The notes beneath the pieces were generated by a model. The model did no database searches, was not told where the DNA came from, and was given only the letters and a program-made list of their open reading frames with translations. 64,000 bases of DNA from Novosphingobium sp. (GTDB lineage: Bacteria > Pseudomonadota > Alphaproteobacteria > Sphingomonadales > Sphingomonadaceae). The DNA lies in contig JAGHZR010000006.1 in assembly GCA_017745295.1 (NCBI GenBank), positions 62,001 to 126,000 on the forward strand, in the 5' to 3' direction. The position numbers and the translations under genes are program-made. Below, in pieces: positions 44,325-53,456 of this stretch (position 1 is its first letter; the number at the start of each line of letters is the position of its first letter).

Positions 44325-46436
44325 GTGACGATATTTTCCGGGCAACCGAAGCGCCGACTGGCGGGGGTGAGCATCATGGCCACGGCGGCGCTGGCGGCGC
44401 AGCCGGGCCGGGCCGAAGAGGCGGGCGACGGCGAGCCGATCGTGGTGACGGCGGCGGGCTATGCGCAGGATATCTCGATGGCACCCGCCAGCATCACGGT
44501 GATCGATCGCACCGAGTTGCAGGACAAGCGCTTCGTCAGTCTGGCCGAGGCGCTGCAGGACGTTCAGGGTATCGACGTCGGCGGAGAAGCGGGCAAGACC
44601 GGCGGCCTCAACATCTCGATCCGCGGCATGCCCAGCGACTACACGCTGGTCCTGATCGACGGACGCCGACAGAACGCGCCGGGCGGGGTCACGCCCAACG
44701 GTTTCGGTGAGACCTCTACCAGCTTCATGCCGCCGTTCTCGGCGATCCAGCAGATCGAGGTCGTGCGCGGCCCGATGTCCACGCTTTATGGCTCGGACGC
44801 GATGGGCGGTGTCGTCAACATCATCACCCGCAAGGTCGGCAGCCGCTGGGTAGGAACGGCGACGGCCGAAAGCACGATCCAGGAAGACGATCGCTTCGGC
44901 AATATCCAGTCCATCAACGGTTTCGCCCAGGGGCCGGTGGTCAAGGATCTGGTCGGCCTGACCCTGCGCGGCAGCATCCTTCACCGCGAGAGTTCCAACA
45001 TCGAGATTCCGGGTGATCCGGCCCTGACGCTGGGCCGCAATCCGGTGCGCTCTGACATCTACACCTACGGCGGCCGTCTCAGCCTGACGCCGCATGCCGA
45101 CCATGATCTCTGGTTCGAATTCGACCGCAACGAACAGATCTACGACAATACCGAAGGCCAGCTCGGCACTTTGGGATCGGGCGGTTATGCGCCCAAGCAG
45201 AGGTTCAACCGCACCAATTACGTCGCCGCCCATACCTGGCGGGCGGGTGACTTCGGCCAGCTCGACACCACGCTGACGCGCAACGAGACCGAAACCATCG
45301 GCCGCCTGATCCCCAACGGCACGCCCGGCGCGACCCCTGGCAGTGCCCGTAGCCTGAAGGCGCGCAACGACATCATCGACAGCCGTTTCGCGGGCAAGGC
45401 GGGGCCGGTCGCCTTTACCGTCGGCGGCCAGTACTGGCGTGCCCGCATGGTCGACGGCGTCGCTCCGGCGCCTTTCACGTTCACCCAGTGGGCCGGCTTC
45501 GCCGAAGCGACGGTCACGGTCGTGGACGGCTTCAACCTGACCGGCGGCGCCCGCTACGACGATCATTCCACGTTCGGCAACAAGTGGTCGCCCCGCGCTT
45601 ATGCGGTGTGGAACATGACCGATGCGCTGACGTTGAAGGGCGGGGGCAGCCGCGGCTTCAAGACCCCGCGCGTCGAGCAGATCGCCAGCGGTATCATCGG
45701 TTTCGGCAGCCAGGGCCGCGTGCCGCTGATCGGAACACCGGGCCTGACGCCGGAGACCAGCACCAGCTACGAAGCGGGCATCTACTTCGACGACAAGGGC
45801 ATGTTCAGCGGCAACGTCACCCTGTTCAACAACGACTTCGACGACAAGATCGCCAGCGGCCCCGGCATTCCCAACTGTTCCTTCGCGGGGAATCCGAACC
45901 GTCCGGGCTGCCTCGACGTTGGCAACTTCCCCGCGGTCGACCTGTTTGGCCAGTCGATCAATATCGACAAGGCGCGCACGCGCGGCGTGGAAGTGGCGAC
46001 GCGCCTGGCCTTCACGCCTGCCGTCTCGCTCTCGGTCAACTATACTTATACCGAGACCGAGCAGCTCAGCGGTTCCGAGAAGGGCCTGCCGCTGATCGGC
46101 ATGCCCAAGCACATGCTCAATGGCAACTTGCGCTGGAAGGTCAGCGATGCCGCCAGCCTCTGGGCGCGGGCCGAAGTCCGGTCGAGCCGCTATCGCGGCA
46201 ACAACGCCCAGCAGACGGCGGTGGGGGACTTCCGCAGTTACGAGGTCTTCCACCTCGGCGGCTCTTACCAGATTGCCCCCGCCTTCCGCCTGGCGGCGAC
46301 TGTCTATAACGTGTTCGACACGGACTATGCCGTCTATGTGCCTTATCGGAGCGGAACACTGACCGCCTATACCCCGGCCTATTCGATCAACCAGGAAGGC
46401 CGCCGCTTGTGGCTCTCCGCCACGGTCGACTTCTAA
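44325..46436 (+). CDS. TonB-dependent siderophore receptor (CirA/FepA-like)
   Basis: A 703-residue outer-membrane receptor. The GTG at 44325 follows GGGGA and gives a signal peptide (ATAALAAQPGRAEEA); an upstream in-frame ATG at 44286 lies within the Fur-like box and is unlikely. A TonB box (PIVVTAAGY) is followed by a plug with ISIRGMPSDYTLVLIDGRRQN and IEVVRGPMSTLYGSDAMGGVVNII, close to catecholate/colicin receptors. The barrel ends in a Phe-terminated strand (LSATVDF). Iron-chelate uptake is likely, but the exact ligand is unknown. It is convergent with the MFS transporter gene. Confidence 0.9.
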   Translation: MTIFSGQPKRRLAGVSIMATAALAAQPGRAEEAGDGEPIVVTAAGYAQDISMAPASITVIDRTELQDKRFVSLAEALQDVQGIDVGGEAGKTGGLNISIRGMPSDYTLVLIDGRRQNAPGGVTPNGFGETSTSFMPPFSAIQQIEVVRGPMSTLYGSDAMGGVVNIITRKVGSRWVGTATAESTIQEDDRFGNIQSINGFAQGPVVKDLVGLTLRGSILHRESSNIEIPGDPALTLGRNPVRSDIYTYGGRLSLTPHADHDLWFEFDRNEQIYDNTEGQLGTLGSGGYAPKQRFNRTNYVAAHTWRAGDFGQLDTTLTRNETETIGRLIPNGTPGATPGSARSLKARNDIIDSRFAGKAGPVAFTVGGQYWRARMVDGVAPAPFTFTQWAGFAEATVTVVDGFNLTGGARYDDHSTFGNKWSPRAYAVWNMTDALTLKGGGSRGFKTPRVEQIASGIIGFGSQGRVPLIGTPGLTPETSTSYEAGIYFDDKGMFSGNVTLFNNDFDDKIASGPGIPNCSFAGNPNRPGCLDVGNFPAVDLFGQSINIDKARTRGVEVATRLAFTPAVSLSVNYTYTETEQLSGSEKGLPLIGMPKHMLNGNLRWKVSDAASLWARAEVRSSRYRGNNAQQTAVGDFRSYEVFHLGGSYQIAPAFRLAATVYNVFDTDYAVYVPYRSGTLTAYTPAYSINQEGRRLWLSATVDF

Positions 46437-46449
46437 AGAATGACCATGC

Positions 46450-46488
46450 CGCCCCCACCGACGACCGGCCAGGTCGCCGTTGGGGGCG
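46450..46488. terminator. Hairpin between convergent genes
   Basis: CGCCCCCACCGACGA pairs with TCGCCGTTGGGGGCG (12 of 15) between the receptor (+) and MFS (-) stops. Probable bidirectional terminator. Confidence 0.5.
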
Positions 46489-46506
46489 TGTTCTTGCGGA
46501 AGGGGA

Positions 46507-47724
46507 TCAGTCCTTGCCCACGCGTGGCAGGAACGCCGTCAGCAAACCGATGGCGGGCAGGAAGGCGCAGATCTGGTAGACCGTGTCGATGCTCGTCCGG
46601 TCGGCCAGCCACCCCAGCACGGCCGCGCCAAGGCCGCCCATGCCGAACGAGAAACCGAAGAACAGGCCCGAGATCATCCCGACTTTGCCCGGAACCAGTT
46701 CCTGCGCGAAGACGACGATCGCCGGGAAGGCCGAGGCCAGGATCAGGCCGATCGCCACGGTCAGCGGGCCGGTCCAGAACAGGCTGGCATGGGGCAGCAG
46801 CAGAGTGAACGGCAGGGCGCCGAGGATCGAGAACCAGATCACGTACTTGCGGCCGAAACGGTCGCCGAGCGGCCCGCCCAGGACGGTGCCGACCGCAACC
46901 GCCGCCAGGAACGCGAAAAGATGGAACTGGGCGTTCTGTACCGAAAGCCCGAAACGGTGGATCAGGTAGAAGGTGAAGTAGCTCGTCAGGCTGGCGAGGT
47001 AGACGTACTTGGAGAAGATAAGCGCCAGCAGGATCGCGATGCCGCGCGCCGCATGGCCCTTGGGGAGGGCGAGTTCCGGCTTTGCCTTGCGACCGGCGGC
47101 AAGCCGCTGGAGGCCGTGGTTGCGATACCAAGCGGCGACGTTCCACAGTACCGCGCCGGAAAGCAGGGCCAGCAGCGCGAAGAAGGCCAGGCTGGACTGT
47201 CCCCACCGCACCACGACGAGGGCGGCGGCCAGCGGTCCGAGTGCCTGTCCGGCATTGCCGCCGACCTGGAACAGGGATTGCGCCAACCCGTGACGTCCGC
47301 CGGCCGCCATGCGCGCGACGCGCGAGGATTCCGGGTGGAACACGGAAGACCCCATGCCCAGCAGCGAGGCGCCGACGAGGACCAGGCCATAGCTGTGGGC
47401 GGCGGAGAGCACGGTCAGCCCTGCGAGCGAGAACAGCGTGCCGCCCGGCAGGGCCAGCGGGGTCGGGCGCTTGTCGGCGTAGAGGCCGACCAGAGGTTGA
47501 AGGATCGAGGCGGTGATCTGGTAGGCCAGCGTCACCAGACCGATCTGCCCGAAGTTCAGGTGCAGGTCGGTCTTGAGCGCGGGGTAGATGGCAGGCAGGA
47601 GCGACTGCATCATGTCATTCAGAAGGTGGCAGAAACTGATCGCCACGATCACCCCGAATACCGTTCCGTTCATTGCGTGATCGTCTGCGGTGCGCTTCAC
47701 CGCATCGGGCCTGCTCGCTGCCAT
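46507..47724 (-). CDS. MFS exporter, fosmidomycin-resistance (Fsr) family
   Basis: A 405-residue, 12-helix inner-membrane transporter of the major facilitator superfamily. The N-terminal part (FCHLLNDMMQSLLPAIYP, then FGQIGLVTLAYQITASILQP) matches the Fsr fosmidomycin-resistance group, and a GDRFGRK loop motif is seen at mid protein. It probably exports a toxic small molecule by proton antiport; the natural substrate is unknown. I prefer the ATG at 47724, which has AAGGA 9 nt upstream; one three codons earlier is too close to it. It is divergent, across 71 bp, from an AraC regulator that probably controls it. Confidence 0.88.
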   Translation of the reverse strand: MAASRPDAVKRTADDHAMNGTVFGVIVAISFCHLLNDMMQSLLPAIYPALKTDLHLNFGQIGLVTLAYQITASILQPLVGLYADKRPTPLALPGGTLFSLAGLTVLSAAHSYGLVLVGASLLGMGSSVFHPESSRVARMAAGGRHGLAQSLFQVGGNAGQALGPLAAALVVVRWGQSSLAFFALLALLSGAVLWNVAAWYRNHGLQRLAAGRKAKPELALPKGHAARGIAILLALIFSKYVYLASLTSYFTFYLIHRFGLSVQNAQFHLFAFLAAVAVGTVLGGPLGDRFGRKYVIWFSILGALPFTLLLPHASLFWTGPLTVAIGLILASAFPAIVVFAQELVPGKVGMISGLFFGFSFGMGGLGAAVLGWLADRTSIDTVYQICAFLPAIGLLTAFLPRVGKD

Positions 47725-47795
47725 GTCCTGCATGTCCTTGTGTCTTCGTCTCGTCAGGTCCGCTTATTCGGTTTGCGAATGTCCCGCTTCGGCAT

Positions 47796-48608
47796 ATGGG
47801 TCAATCAACTATGCAAATGGGACAGTCTCTTCAGCAGCGCAATTCGGCGGACTTCGAAGACGTGCCGCGTCCGGTCGTCGGTATCGGCAACGACTATCCG
47901 CCCTCCTTCGAGTTGGCCGAGCACAGCCATCGGCGCGGCCAGTTCCTCTATGCGGCACGCGGAGTGGTCGCCGTCAGTACGCCAGAGGGGGCCTGGGTAG
48001 CGCCGCCGGAACGGGCGGTCTGGATACCCGCCGGAACGCCGCATTCCGTGCGCATGGTCGGTGCCGTGCAGACCCGCAGCGTGCTGATCGGCGGGACGGC
48101 AAGCGCCGCTCTGGCCAGGACCTGCCGGGTGGTCACGGTCTCGCCGCTGCTGCGTCAACTTCTCGTTGCCGCCTCGCAAGTGCCTGCCGAGTATGACGAG
48201 AATGGCCGCGACGGGCTGGTGATGGACTTGCTGGTGGCCGAGATTGGCCGGGCACCGGCGATCCCGCTGGTCGTGCCCTTTCCGCGCCATGCCGCTTTGG
48301 CGCAGCGCTGCCATGGCTTCCTGGAACGCCCGCAGGCGAACGACACCATCGATCAGTGGTCCGAGGCGCTGGCCATGAATCGCCGTCGTTTCACGCGGCT
48401 GTTTCGGCGGGAAACCGGGATGAGCTTCGCCGAATGGCGGCAGCAGGCCTGCCTGTCGGTGGCCTTGCCCCGGCTGGCATCGGGCGAATCCGTCACGGCC
48501 ATCGCGCTCGACCTTGGCTACGATAGCCCGGGCAATTTCTCTACGATGTTCCGGCGCGTCCTGGGCGCCTCGCCGAGCCGCTATCGCCCTGAGAGCGGCG
48601 GGGACTGA
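47796..48608 (+). CDS. AraC-family transcriptional regulator
   Basis: A 270-residue regulator. The N-terminal cupin-like sensor (ELAEHSHRRGQFLYAARGVV, with WIPAGTPHSV) is followed by two C-terminal helix-turn-helices of AraC type (WSEALAMNRRRFTRLFRRETGM; VTAIALDLGYDSPGNFSTMFRR). The ATG at 47796 is chosen because the frame upstream lies toward the divergent MFS gene; an ATG at 47811 is also possible. The divergent arrangement suggests it controls the Fsr-type exporter, perhaps sensing the exported compound. Confidence 0.88.
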   Translation: MGQSTMQMGQSLQQRNSADFEDVPRPVVGIGNDYPPSFELAEHSHRRGQFLYAARGVVAVSTPEGAWVAPPERAVWIPAGTPHSVRMVGAVQTRSVLIGGTASAALARTCRVVTVSPLLRQLLVAASQVPAEYDENGRDGLVMDLLVAEIGRAPAIPLVVPFPRHAALAQRCHGFLERPQANDTIDQWSEALAMNRRRFTRLFRRETGMSFAEWRQQACLSVALPRLASGESVTAIALDLGYDSPGNFSTMFRRVLGASPSRYRPESGGD

Positions 48609-48688
48609 CCGCTCCTGTCGATCAAGCCCCACCGCTGTGGGCGGTGTGGGTTCTACCGCACACCGCGACCGGGAAAGCGCTTCGCGGA

Positions 48689-49033
48689 TCAGGCCTTGCT
48701 GGCAACGACTTCGATGCGCAGCGGATCGGCTCCGGCGGCGATCGCGAGCAGGCGGTCGATATTCGGATGGGCGCCGGGACGATTGCGCGCATCCTGCGTA
48801 TGTTCGGCAAAGACGAGCAGACCTGCCTCTGCCGCTTCCGCACCCAGGATGTCGAACTGCTCATTCAGGTGCTGATAGACTGCCAGCGAGCCTTGCTGGC
48901 CCGGCTGGTTTGCGATGGTGGCGACGATGGCCCCTTCGCCATTCACGAGGTCGATGCGCTCAAGGCTCTCGATGGAAGGTAATTTCGCCAGATTTTCCTT
49001 GAACGTTGCACCGGGTTCGATCGTTGCCGCCAT
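48689..49033 (-). CDS. Small conserved protein of unknown function
   Basis: A 114-residue soluble protein with no signal or membrane segment. It contains acidic stretches and a compact alpha/beta pattern (IVATIANQPGQQGSLAVYQHLNEQFDILG; NPNIDRLL-like PGAHPNIDRLLAI). No family was recognised with certainty. The ATG at 49033 follows GGAG by 8 nt. It lies between the AraC gene (convergent) and the M14 carboxypeptidase gene (same strand, upstream). Confidence 0.6.
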   Translation of the reverse strand: MAATIEPGATFKENLAKLPSIESLERIDLVNGEGAIVATIANQPGQQGSLAVYQHLNEQFDILGAEAAEAGLLVFAEHTQDARNRPGAHPNIDRLLAIAAGADPLRIEVVASKA

Positions 49034-49170
49034 TTCGGGTTCTCCTGAAGGGATCATTAGCCGGCGCTGTTACACCATCCGCGCCGGTCATCAATCGTCC
49101 TGCCGTCGGAAGGGGCGATGGGACGGATCGCCGTCATGACCGCGCCGACCGATGATCCCGGAATTATCGA

Positions 49171-50982
49171 TTACTTGAGGCTATCCATGGGGACGACTTC
49201 GCGCTTTACCGGATAGACGCGGCTGAAGGCTTCGCGCCGGGGGAGACGCTCGGCCAGCCATTTCCGTCTCGCGGCGGGATCGGCGGCGAACTCCGGATCG
49301 GCGGTCAGCCTGCTTTCGAAAGAAGCCCGGAGCTTTGCATCGGACTCCAACAGCGCATCCAGCAAGGGCGCCATGACGAAGTCCTCCGTCCCGGCCGGTG
49401 CGGACAGCACTTCCGGAAGCAGGCCCCAGGCCAGGAAACTGTCCTGGCTCTCCGGCTCCAGCAGTGCCGCCGCCAGCAAGCCCAGCGGCTGGTCGGATGG
49501 CACCCGCACGGTTCCGGCCGGAATCGTCTCTTCGCCTTGCTCATGGGTGAACCGCGCCTCCAGCGGAATGCGACCATCGTGTGCTGCCGCCAGCTTCACG
49601 TCCTGAAGGCGCACCGTGTCGAGCGAAACGGTCCGATCGGCCTCGAGCGTTTCGAAGCCGATGCCGTGGAGGCGCAGCTTTTCGATCACCTCGGTCTGGG
49701 CCGCCGGGACCAGCCAGGCCTTGGGCAGTTGCACGAGTTCGGCGGAGTCCTGACCGATGATCGGCATGCGGAACGTAATCCGCCGCCCGGTCCAGCGCTG
49801 CTCCATCCGGCCGGTCGCGGGGGATCGATAGGTTTCGAAAGCGACGCCTTTGAAGCTGTCCACCCAACCGATCGGTTCCTTCGCGGGCGTCCAGCGGGTC
49901 AGCAGCCGGGCGGGCCGTTCCGCGCGGTCCATTGCCTTGGCCTCGGCGATGCGGCCTGAATCCTGCGCAGCCAGCTTCAGCGCCGCCTCCAGCAGGACAT
50001 ATGTGCCGAGCACGCGCTGGCGATAGGGCTTGAGCATGTGGTTCTCGACCAGCACGGTCGGAACCCCGATGAAATCGCCGTAGCCGGTCGAGTAGCGCGG
50101 ACCTTCGGGGCTGTAGCGGATGCCCGCTTGCGGATTGCGGGTGTCGATCGGGCTGGGGTAGATGAGCGGCTCATGCCCGGCCGAGGTCAGCGCCTTCTGC
50201 ACGGTGGGGCCGAAGCGCTGCTCCAGCCACTGCGCCGTCGCCCGGTGGCGCGCATACTTGCCCCATCCGGCATAAGTATAAGTCACGTCGTACTGCATGT
50301 CGAAGCCGCCGCTGACGTGGCAATCGATGTAGAGCACCGGGTCCAACCGCCGCAGCAGCGCGACCACGGCGCGCACTTCGGGCGTGTCGAGTTTCGCGTA
50401 ATCGCGATTGAGGTTGATGGCGCGGGCATTGCCCTCGGTGCCCTTGGCCTCGGGGCCTCGGACATGGAGGAAGTTCCAGGGGCTGGCCCGCTCGTGGCCG
50501 TCGATATTGAGGATCGGCACGAAGACGAGATCGACCTTGTCGAGCAGGTGCGCCTTGCCGCGCATCGCGATGTCGCGCAGCAGCATCAGCCCGGCATCCT
50601 TTCCGTCGATCTCGCCCGAGTGGATGCCCGCCTGCACCAGCACGACCGGTTTGCCGGAATCGCCTTTACTGGCCCGCACCATCAGCAGGTCGCGTCCTTC
50701 GCCGGTCTTGCCAAAGCTCTCGACGCTGATGAGCGGGGAAGCCTGTGCGAGCCTTTCCAGCCAGTCGCGCACTTCGTCATAGCGGGGCGTGGTGCGGAAA
50801 CCCGTGGCTTCCGCCGGGGTGATCCAGGGATCGTTCGCAGGGGCGAGGAGCTTCTCGCTGGCGCCCGACCAGGCCAGTGCGGGCGGCAAGATGGCGGCAG
50901 GATCGGGCCCCTGCGTTGCGGCCGCCACCGGGACGGGCAGGGTGGAGACGAGAGCAGCGGCGAGAGTGCCGAACTTCAGCAT
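49171..50982 (-). CDS. Exported M14-family zinc carboxypeptidase
   Basis: A 603-residue peptidase with signal peptide (LKFGTLAAALVSTLPVPVAAAT). The zinc ligands are visible: HSGEIDG (HxxE) and DCHVSGG (the third His). The substrate-binding NLNRDY (Asn-Arg) is also present. The long C-terminal part is a non-catalytic extension. It removes C-terminal residues from peptides, presumably in the periplasm. It starts 22 bp after the stop of a siderophore-type TonB receptor and on the same strand, so the two are likely co-transcribed. This suggests trimming of an imported peptide. Confidence 0.88.
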   Translation of the reverse strand: MLKFGTLAAALVSTLPVPVAAATQGPDPAAILPPALAWSGASEKLLAPANDPWITPAEATGFRTTPRYDEVRDWLERLAQASPLISVESFGKTGEGRDLLMVRASKGDSGKPVVLVQAGIHSGEIDGKDAGLMLLRDIAMRGKAHLLDKVDLVFVPILNIDGHERASPWNFLHVRGPEAKGTEGNARAINLNRDYAKLDTPEVRAVVALLRRLDPVLYIDCHVSGGFDMQYDVTYTYAGWGKYARHRATAQWLEQRFGPTVQKALTSAGHEPLIYPSPIDTRNPQAGIRYSPEGPRYSTGYGDFIGVPTVLVENHMLKPYRQRVLGTYVLLEAALKLAAQDSGRIAEAKAMDRAERPARLLTRWTPAKEPIGWVDSFKGVAFETYRSPATGRMEQRWTGRRITFRMPIIGQDSAELVQLPKAWLVPAAQTEVIEKLRLHGIGFETLEADRTVSLDTVRLQDVKLAAAHDGRIPLEARFTHEQGEETIPAGTVRVPSDQPLGLLAAALLEPESQDSFLAWGLLPEVLSAPAGTEDFVMAPLLDALLESDAKLRASFESRLTADPEFAADPAARRKWLAERLPRREAFSRVYPVKREVVPMDSLK

Positions 50983-51004
50983 TGCATTGTCCTTGAGGCG
51001 AAAA

Positions 51005-53158
51005 TCAGAATCGGGCGCGCAGGCCCGCGGTCGCGGTGCGCGGTGCGCCGGGCTGCACCCAGAGCGGCGAGTAGCTGTTGGCGTACCAGTGCGTGTCGAA
51101 CAGATTGGTGATCGACCCGAACAGTTCGAGCTGTTCCATCAGGTCCATTTTGCCGAACAGACGGAACAGCGTGCGCGCGGGCAGTATGAAATCGGTGCCG
51201 GTCTCGCCCGCACGCTTGCCGACATATTGCATGCCCGCACCGACTTGCGCTTCGCGCGCGCCGAGGGTGAATGCCCTGGCGACCTGCATGTTCAGGTTGT
51301 GCCTGGGAATGTTCACCAGCGGATCGCCGGGCATGACCTGGAAGGCGGTGTTGGGATCGACCATCGTCGAGCGCGCCTCGGCATCGACGAAGGCATAGCT
51401 CAGCAGCACGTCCCAGCCACCGGGCAGGCGGCCGCCCAGATCGAACTCCACGCCGCGGCTGCGCGCCTTGCCGATGGCGAGCGAATAGCCCGGCGCATTC
51501 GGATCGGTGGCCAGCAGATTGGCCTTGGTCAGCTGGAAGGCTGCCAGTGTCCCGTTCAGCGCCCCGCCCAGCAGGGTCAGCTTCATGCCCGCCTCGATGG
51601 ACTTGCTGGTCTCGGGATCGAAGATCGTGCCGCCGACATCGGTGCCGACATTGGCGCGGAAGCCCTGGCCATAGGCGGCATAGGCAGTCAGTGGATCGCT
51701 CACCTTGTAGACCACGCCCGCCTGCGGGCTGAAACGGCTGCGCTTGCGGCGGCTGTAGACGTCGCTCAGGCGGTTGTCGGTCTCCAGTTCGAGATGATCG
51801 AAGCGGCCGCCGATGCGCACTTGCAGGCGCGCGGTGATCTCGATCTGGTCCTGCACATAGGCACCGATGGAGCGCTGGCGATCGACGCGGTCCATCATCG
51901 TCGCGCCGACCGGCAGCGGGAAGCGCCCATAGACCGGCGCGAGGATGTCGATGACATTGCCCTGCTGCTGGGTGGGGTTCGTGCTCAGCGCGGGCGGCCG
52001 GAAGCGCAGGAACACCTGGTCGTAGTCGAAGCTGTCGTAGTCCGCGCCGATCAGCACCCGGTGGCGGAGCGAGCCGGTGTCGAACTCGCCCGCAAGCTCG
52101 GCGCGGACCACGTAGTGCCGGGCATCGTAGCGCCGCGAACGGCGCTGGCGCGAAAGCGAGCGGCCGTCGGCGTAGAGCGCCTGCCGCGAGGCGACCGTCT
52201 CGGCATCCGAGGAAAAGCCGGTGAGCAGCGTATCGCGCAGGCTGCCGCCGACCAGCAGGCTCCAGCGGTCGCTGAACTCGTGTTGCAGGCGCAGCTGGTG
52301 GCCGGTGGCGCGGGCCACGGTGTCACCGTCTCCCGGCTCGCCAAGGAACCGCGAACGCGGCACCGTATCGAAGTTGCCGTTTAGCACGACGATGCCGCGA
52401 TCGAAGGGCACGGCCACGCGCGTCTTCTCGAAATCGTAAGTGAGGCGCGTATCGGGACCGAGCGCGAGGCCGATCGAGGGCAGAAAGCCCCAGCGCGTCT
52501 GATGAACGTGATCGCGGAAGGTATCGCCGTCCTCGGCATAGCCGATCAGCCGCGCGGTGAGGCCTGCCGTCACGGCGAGGTTGACGTCCGCCTCGCCCCG
52601 GACACGGTCCCAGCTGCCGTACTGGATCGAGGCGCTCCCGAAGGTGCGGCCCAGCTCGGCCTGCCTGGTCACGAGGTTTATCGTGCCGCCCGGCTCGCCG
52701 CGCCCGATGAGCGCCGCGGCGGGACCTTTCAGCACTTCGACCCGCTCGATCCCGGCGGCATCGCGCTGTCCGCCGAAACCGCGCCCGCCGTTGAAGCCGT
52801 TGACGAGGTAGCCGCTCGGCATGTTCTCGTCTCCGCTGAACCCACGGATCGCAAAGGAATCCCACAGGCCTCCCAGCGTGTTCTGCCGCACTACCGAGGC
52901 ATTGAGATCGAGCGCGTCGGTCAGGCGCTGGATGCCGTTCTGCGCCAGTGTTTCGCCGGAAATCTCCGCGATCGATTGCGGAATCTCCGAGACCGCGAAG
53001 TTGCCGCGATAGGCCTGGCGCACGCCGGTCACGGTGATCGCCTCGCTACGGTCTTCTCCTTCGACCTCTTCGGCCGCCGCCTCGCCGAGCGGCGCCAGCG
53101 CCATGGCAAACGGCAGGGTCCCTGCGAGCAGGCAGCGGTCCTTGGCAAAACGAAGCAT
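51005..53158 (-). CDS. TonB-dependent siderophore receptor (FhuA/FcuA type)
   Basis: A 717-residue outer-membrane receptor with a signal peptide ending near LGEAAAEE. The ATG at 53158 has GGGGAT just upstream, better than one 36 nt earlier. A plug of the siderophore-receptor type follows: VSEIPQSIAEISGETL, FAIRGFSGDENMPSGYLVNGF and VEVLKGPAAALIGRGEPGGTINLVT. The barrel ends in a Phe-terminated strand (TAGLRARF). It is likely to import a ferric siderophore or other peptide-like ligand. The following M14 carboxypeptidase is 22 bp away. An inverted repeat GATATG-N6-CATATC lies about 87 bp upstream. Confidence 0.9.
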   Translation of the reverse strand: MLRFAKDRCLLAGTLPFAMALAPLGEAAAEEVEGEDRSEAITVTGVRQAYRGNFAVSEIPQSIAEISGETLAQNGIQRLTDALDLNASVVRQNTLGGLWDSFAIRGFSGDENMPSGYLVNGFNGGRGFGGQRDAAGIERVEVLKGPAAALIGRGEPGGTINLVTRQAELGRTFGSASIQYGSWDRVRGEADVNLAVTAGLTARLIGYAEDGDTFRDHVHQTRWGFLPSIGLALGPDTRLTYDFEKTRVAVPFDRGIVVLNGNFDTVPRSRFLGEPGDGDTVARATGHQLRLQHEFSDRWSLLVGGSLRDTLLTGFSSDAETVASRQALYADGRSLSRQRRSRRYDARHYVVRAELAGEFDTGSLRHRVLIGADYDSFDYDQVFLRFRPPALSTNPTQQQGNVIDILAPVYGRFPLPVGATMMDRVDRQRSIGAYVQDQIEITARLQVRIGGRFDHLELETDNRLSDVYSRRKRSRFSPQAGVVYKVSDPLTAYAAYGQGFRANVGTDVGGTIFDPETSKSIEAGMKLTLLGGALNGTLAAFQLTKANLLATDPNAPGYSLAIGKARSRGVEFDLGGRLPGGWDVLLSYAFVDAEARSTMVDPNTAFQVMPGDPLVNIPRHNLNMQVARAFTLGAREAQVGAGMQYVGKRAGETGTDFILPARTLFRLFGKMDLMEQLELFGSITNLFDTHWYANSYSPLWVQPGAPRTATAGLRARF

Positions 53159-53244
53159 GCGATCCCCACGATGAAATATGCCGCGAGCGATCATTGCCCC
53201 CTCGGTTGGGGCGGCTTCTGTCAGGACAAACGATATAGGTCAAC

Positions 53245-53262
53245 GATATGTTGCATCATATC
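53245..53262. promoter_or_regulatory. Palindrome upstream of the receptor-peptidase pair
   Basis: GATATG-N6-CATATC, a perfect 6-bp inverted repeat about 87 bp before the receptor start. A CGATATA half-like word lies just beside it. It is a candidate operator for an unknown regulator. Confidence 0.35.
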
Positions 53263-53390
53263 ATGAAATAGGAGGCAGACTCTTGCCTTCGGCCGTTCTT
53301 CACGACCAGACCCGAGGGCAGGGGATCGGCCTAAGCTTCGCTCGGCAGATCGCCCATGCTCTCGGCGGGATTTGATCCTTGAGAACTGTC

Positions 53391-53425
53391 GCCCAGCGGA
53401 ATTCCGGATCCGGCTGCCGCTGGGC
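53391..53425. terminator. Hairpin after TonB receptor gene
   Basis: GCCCAGCGG pairs with CCGCTGGGC in the gap just after the minus-strand receptor stop (53457). A stable 9-bp stem with no clear T run. Confidence 0.45.
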
Positions 53426-53456
53426 GTTCAGAGAAGGGTGGTTCCAGGATTCCGGG

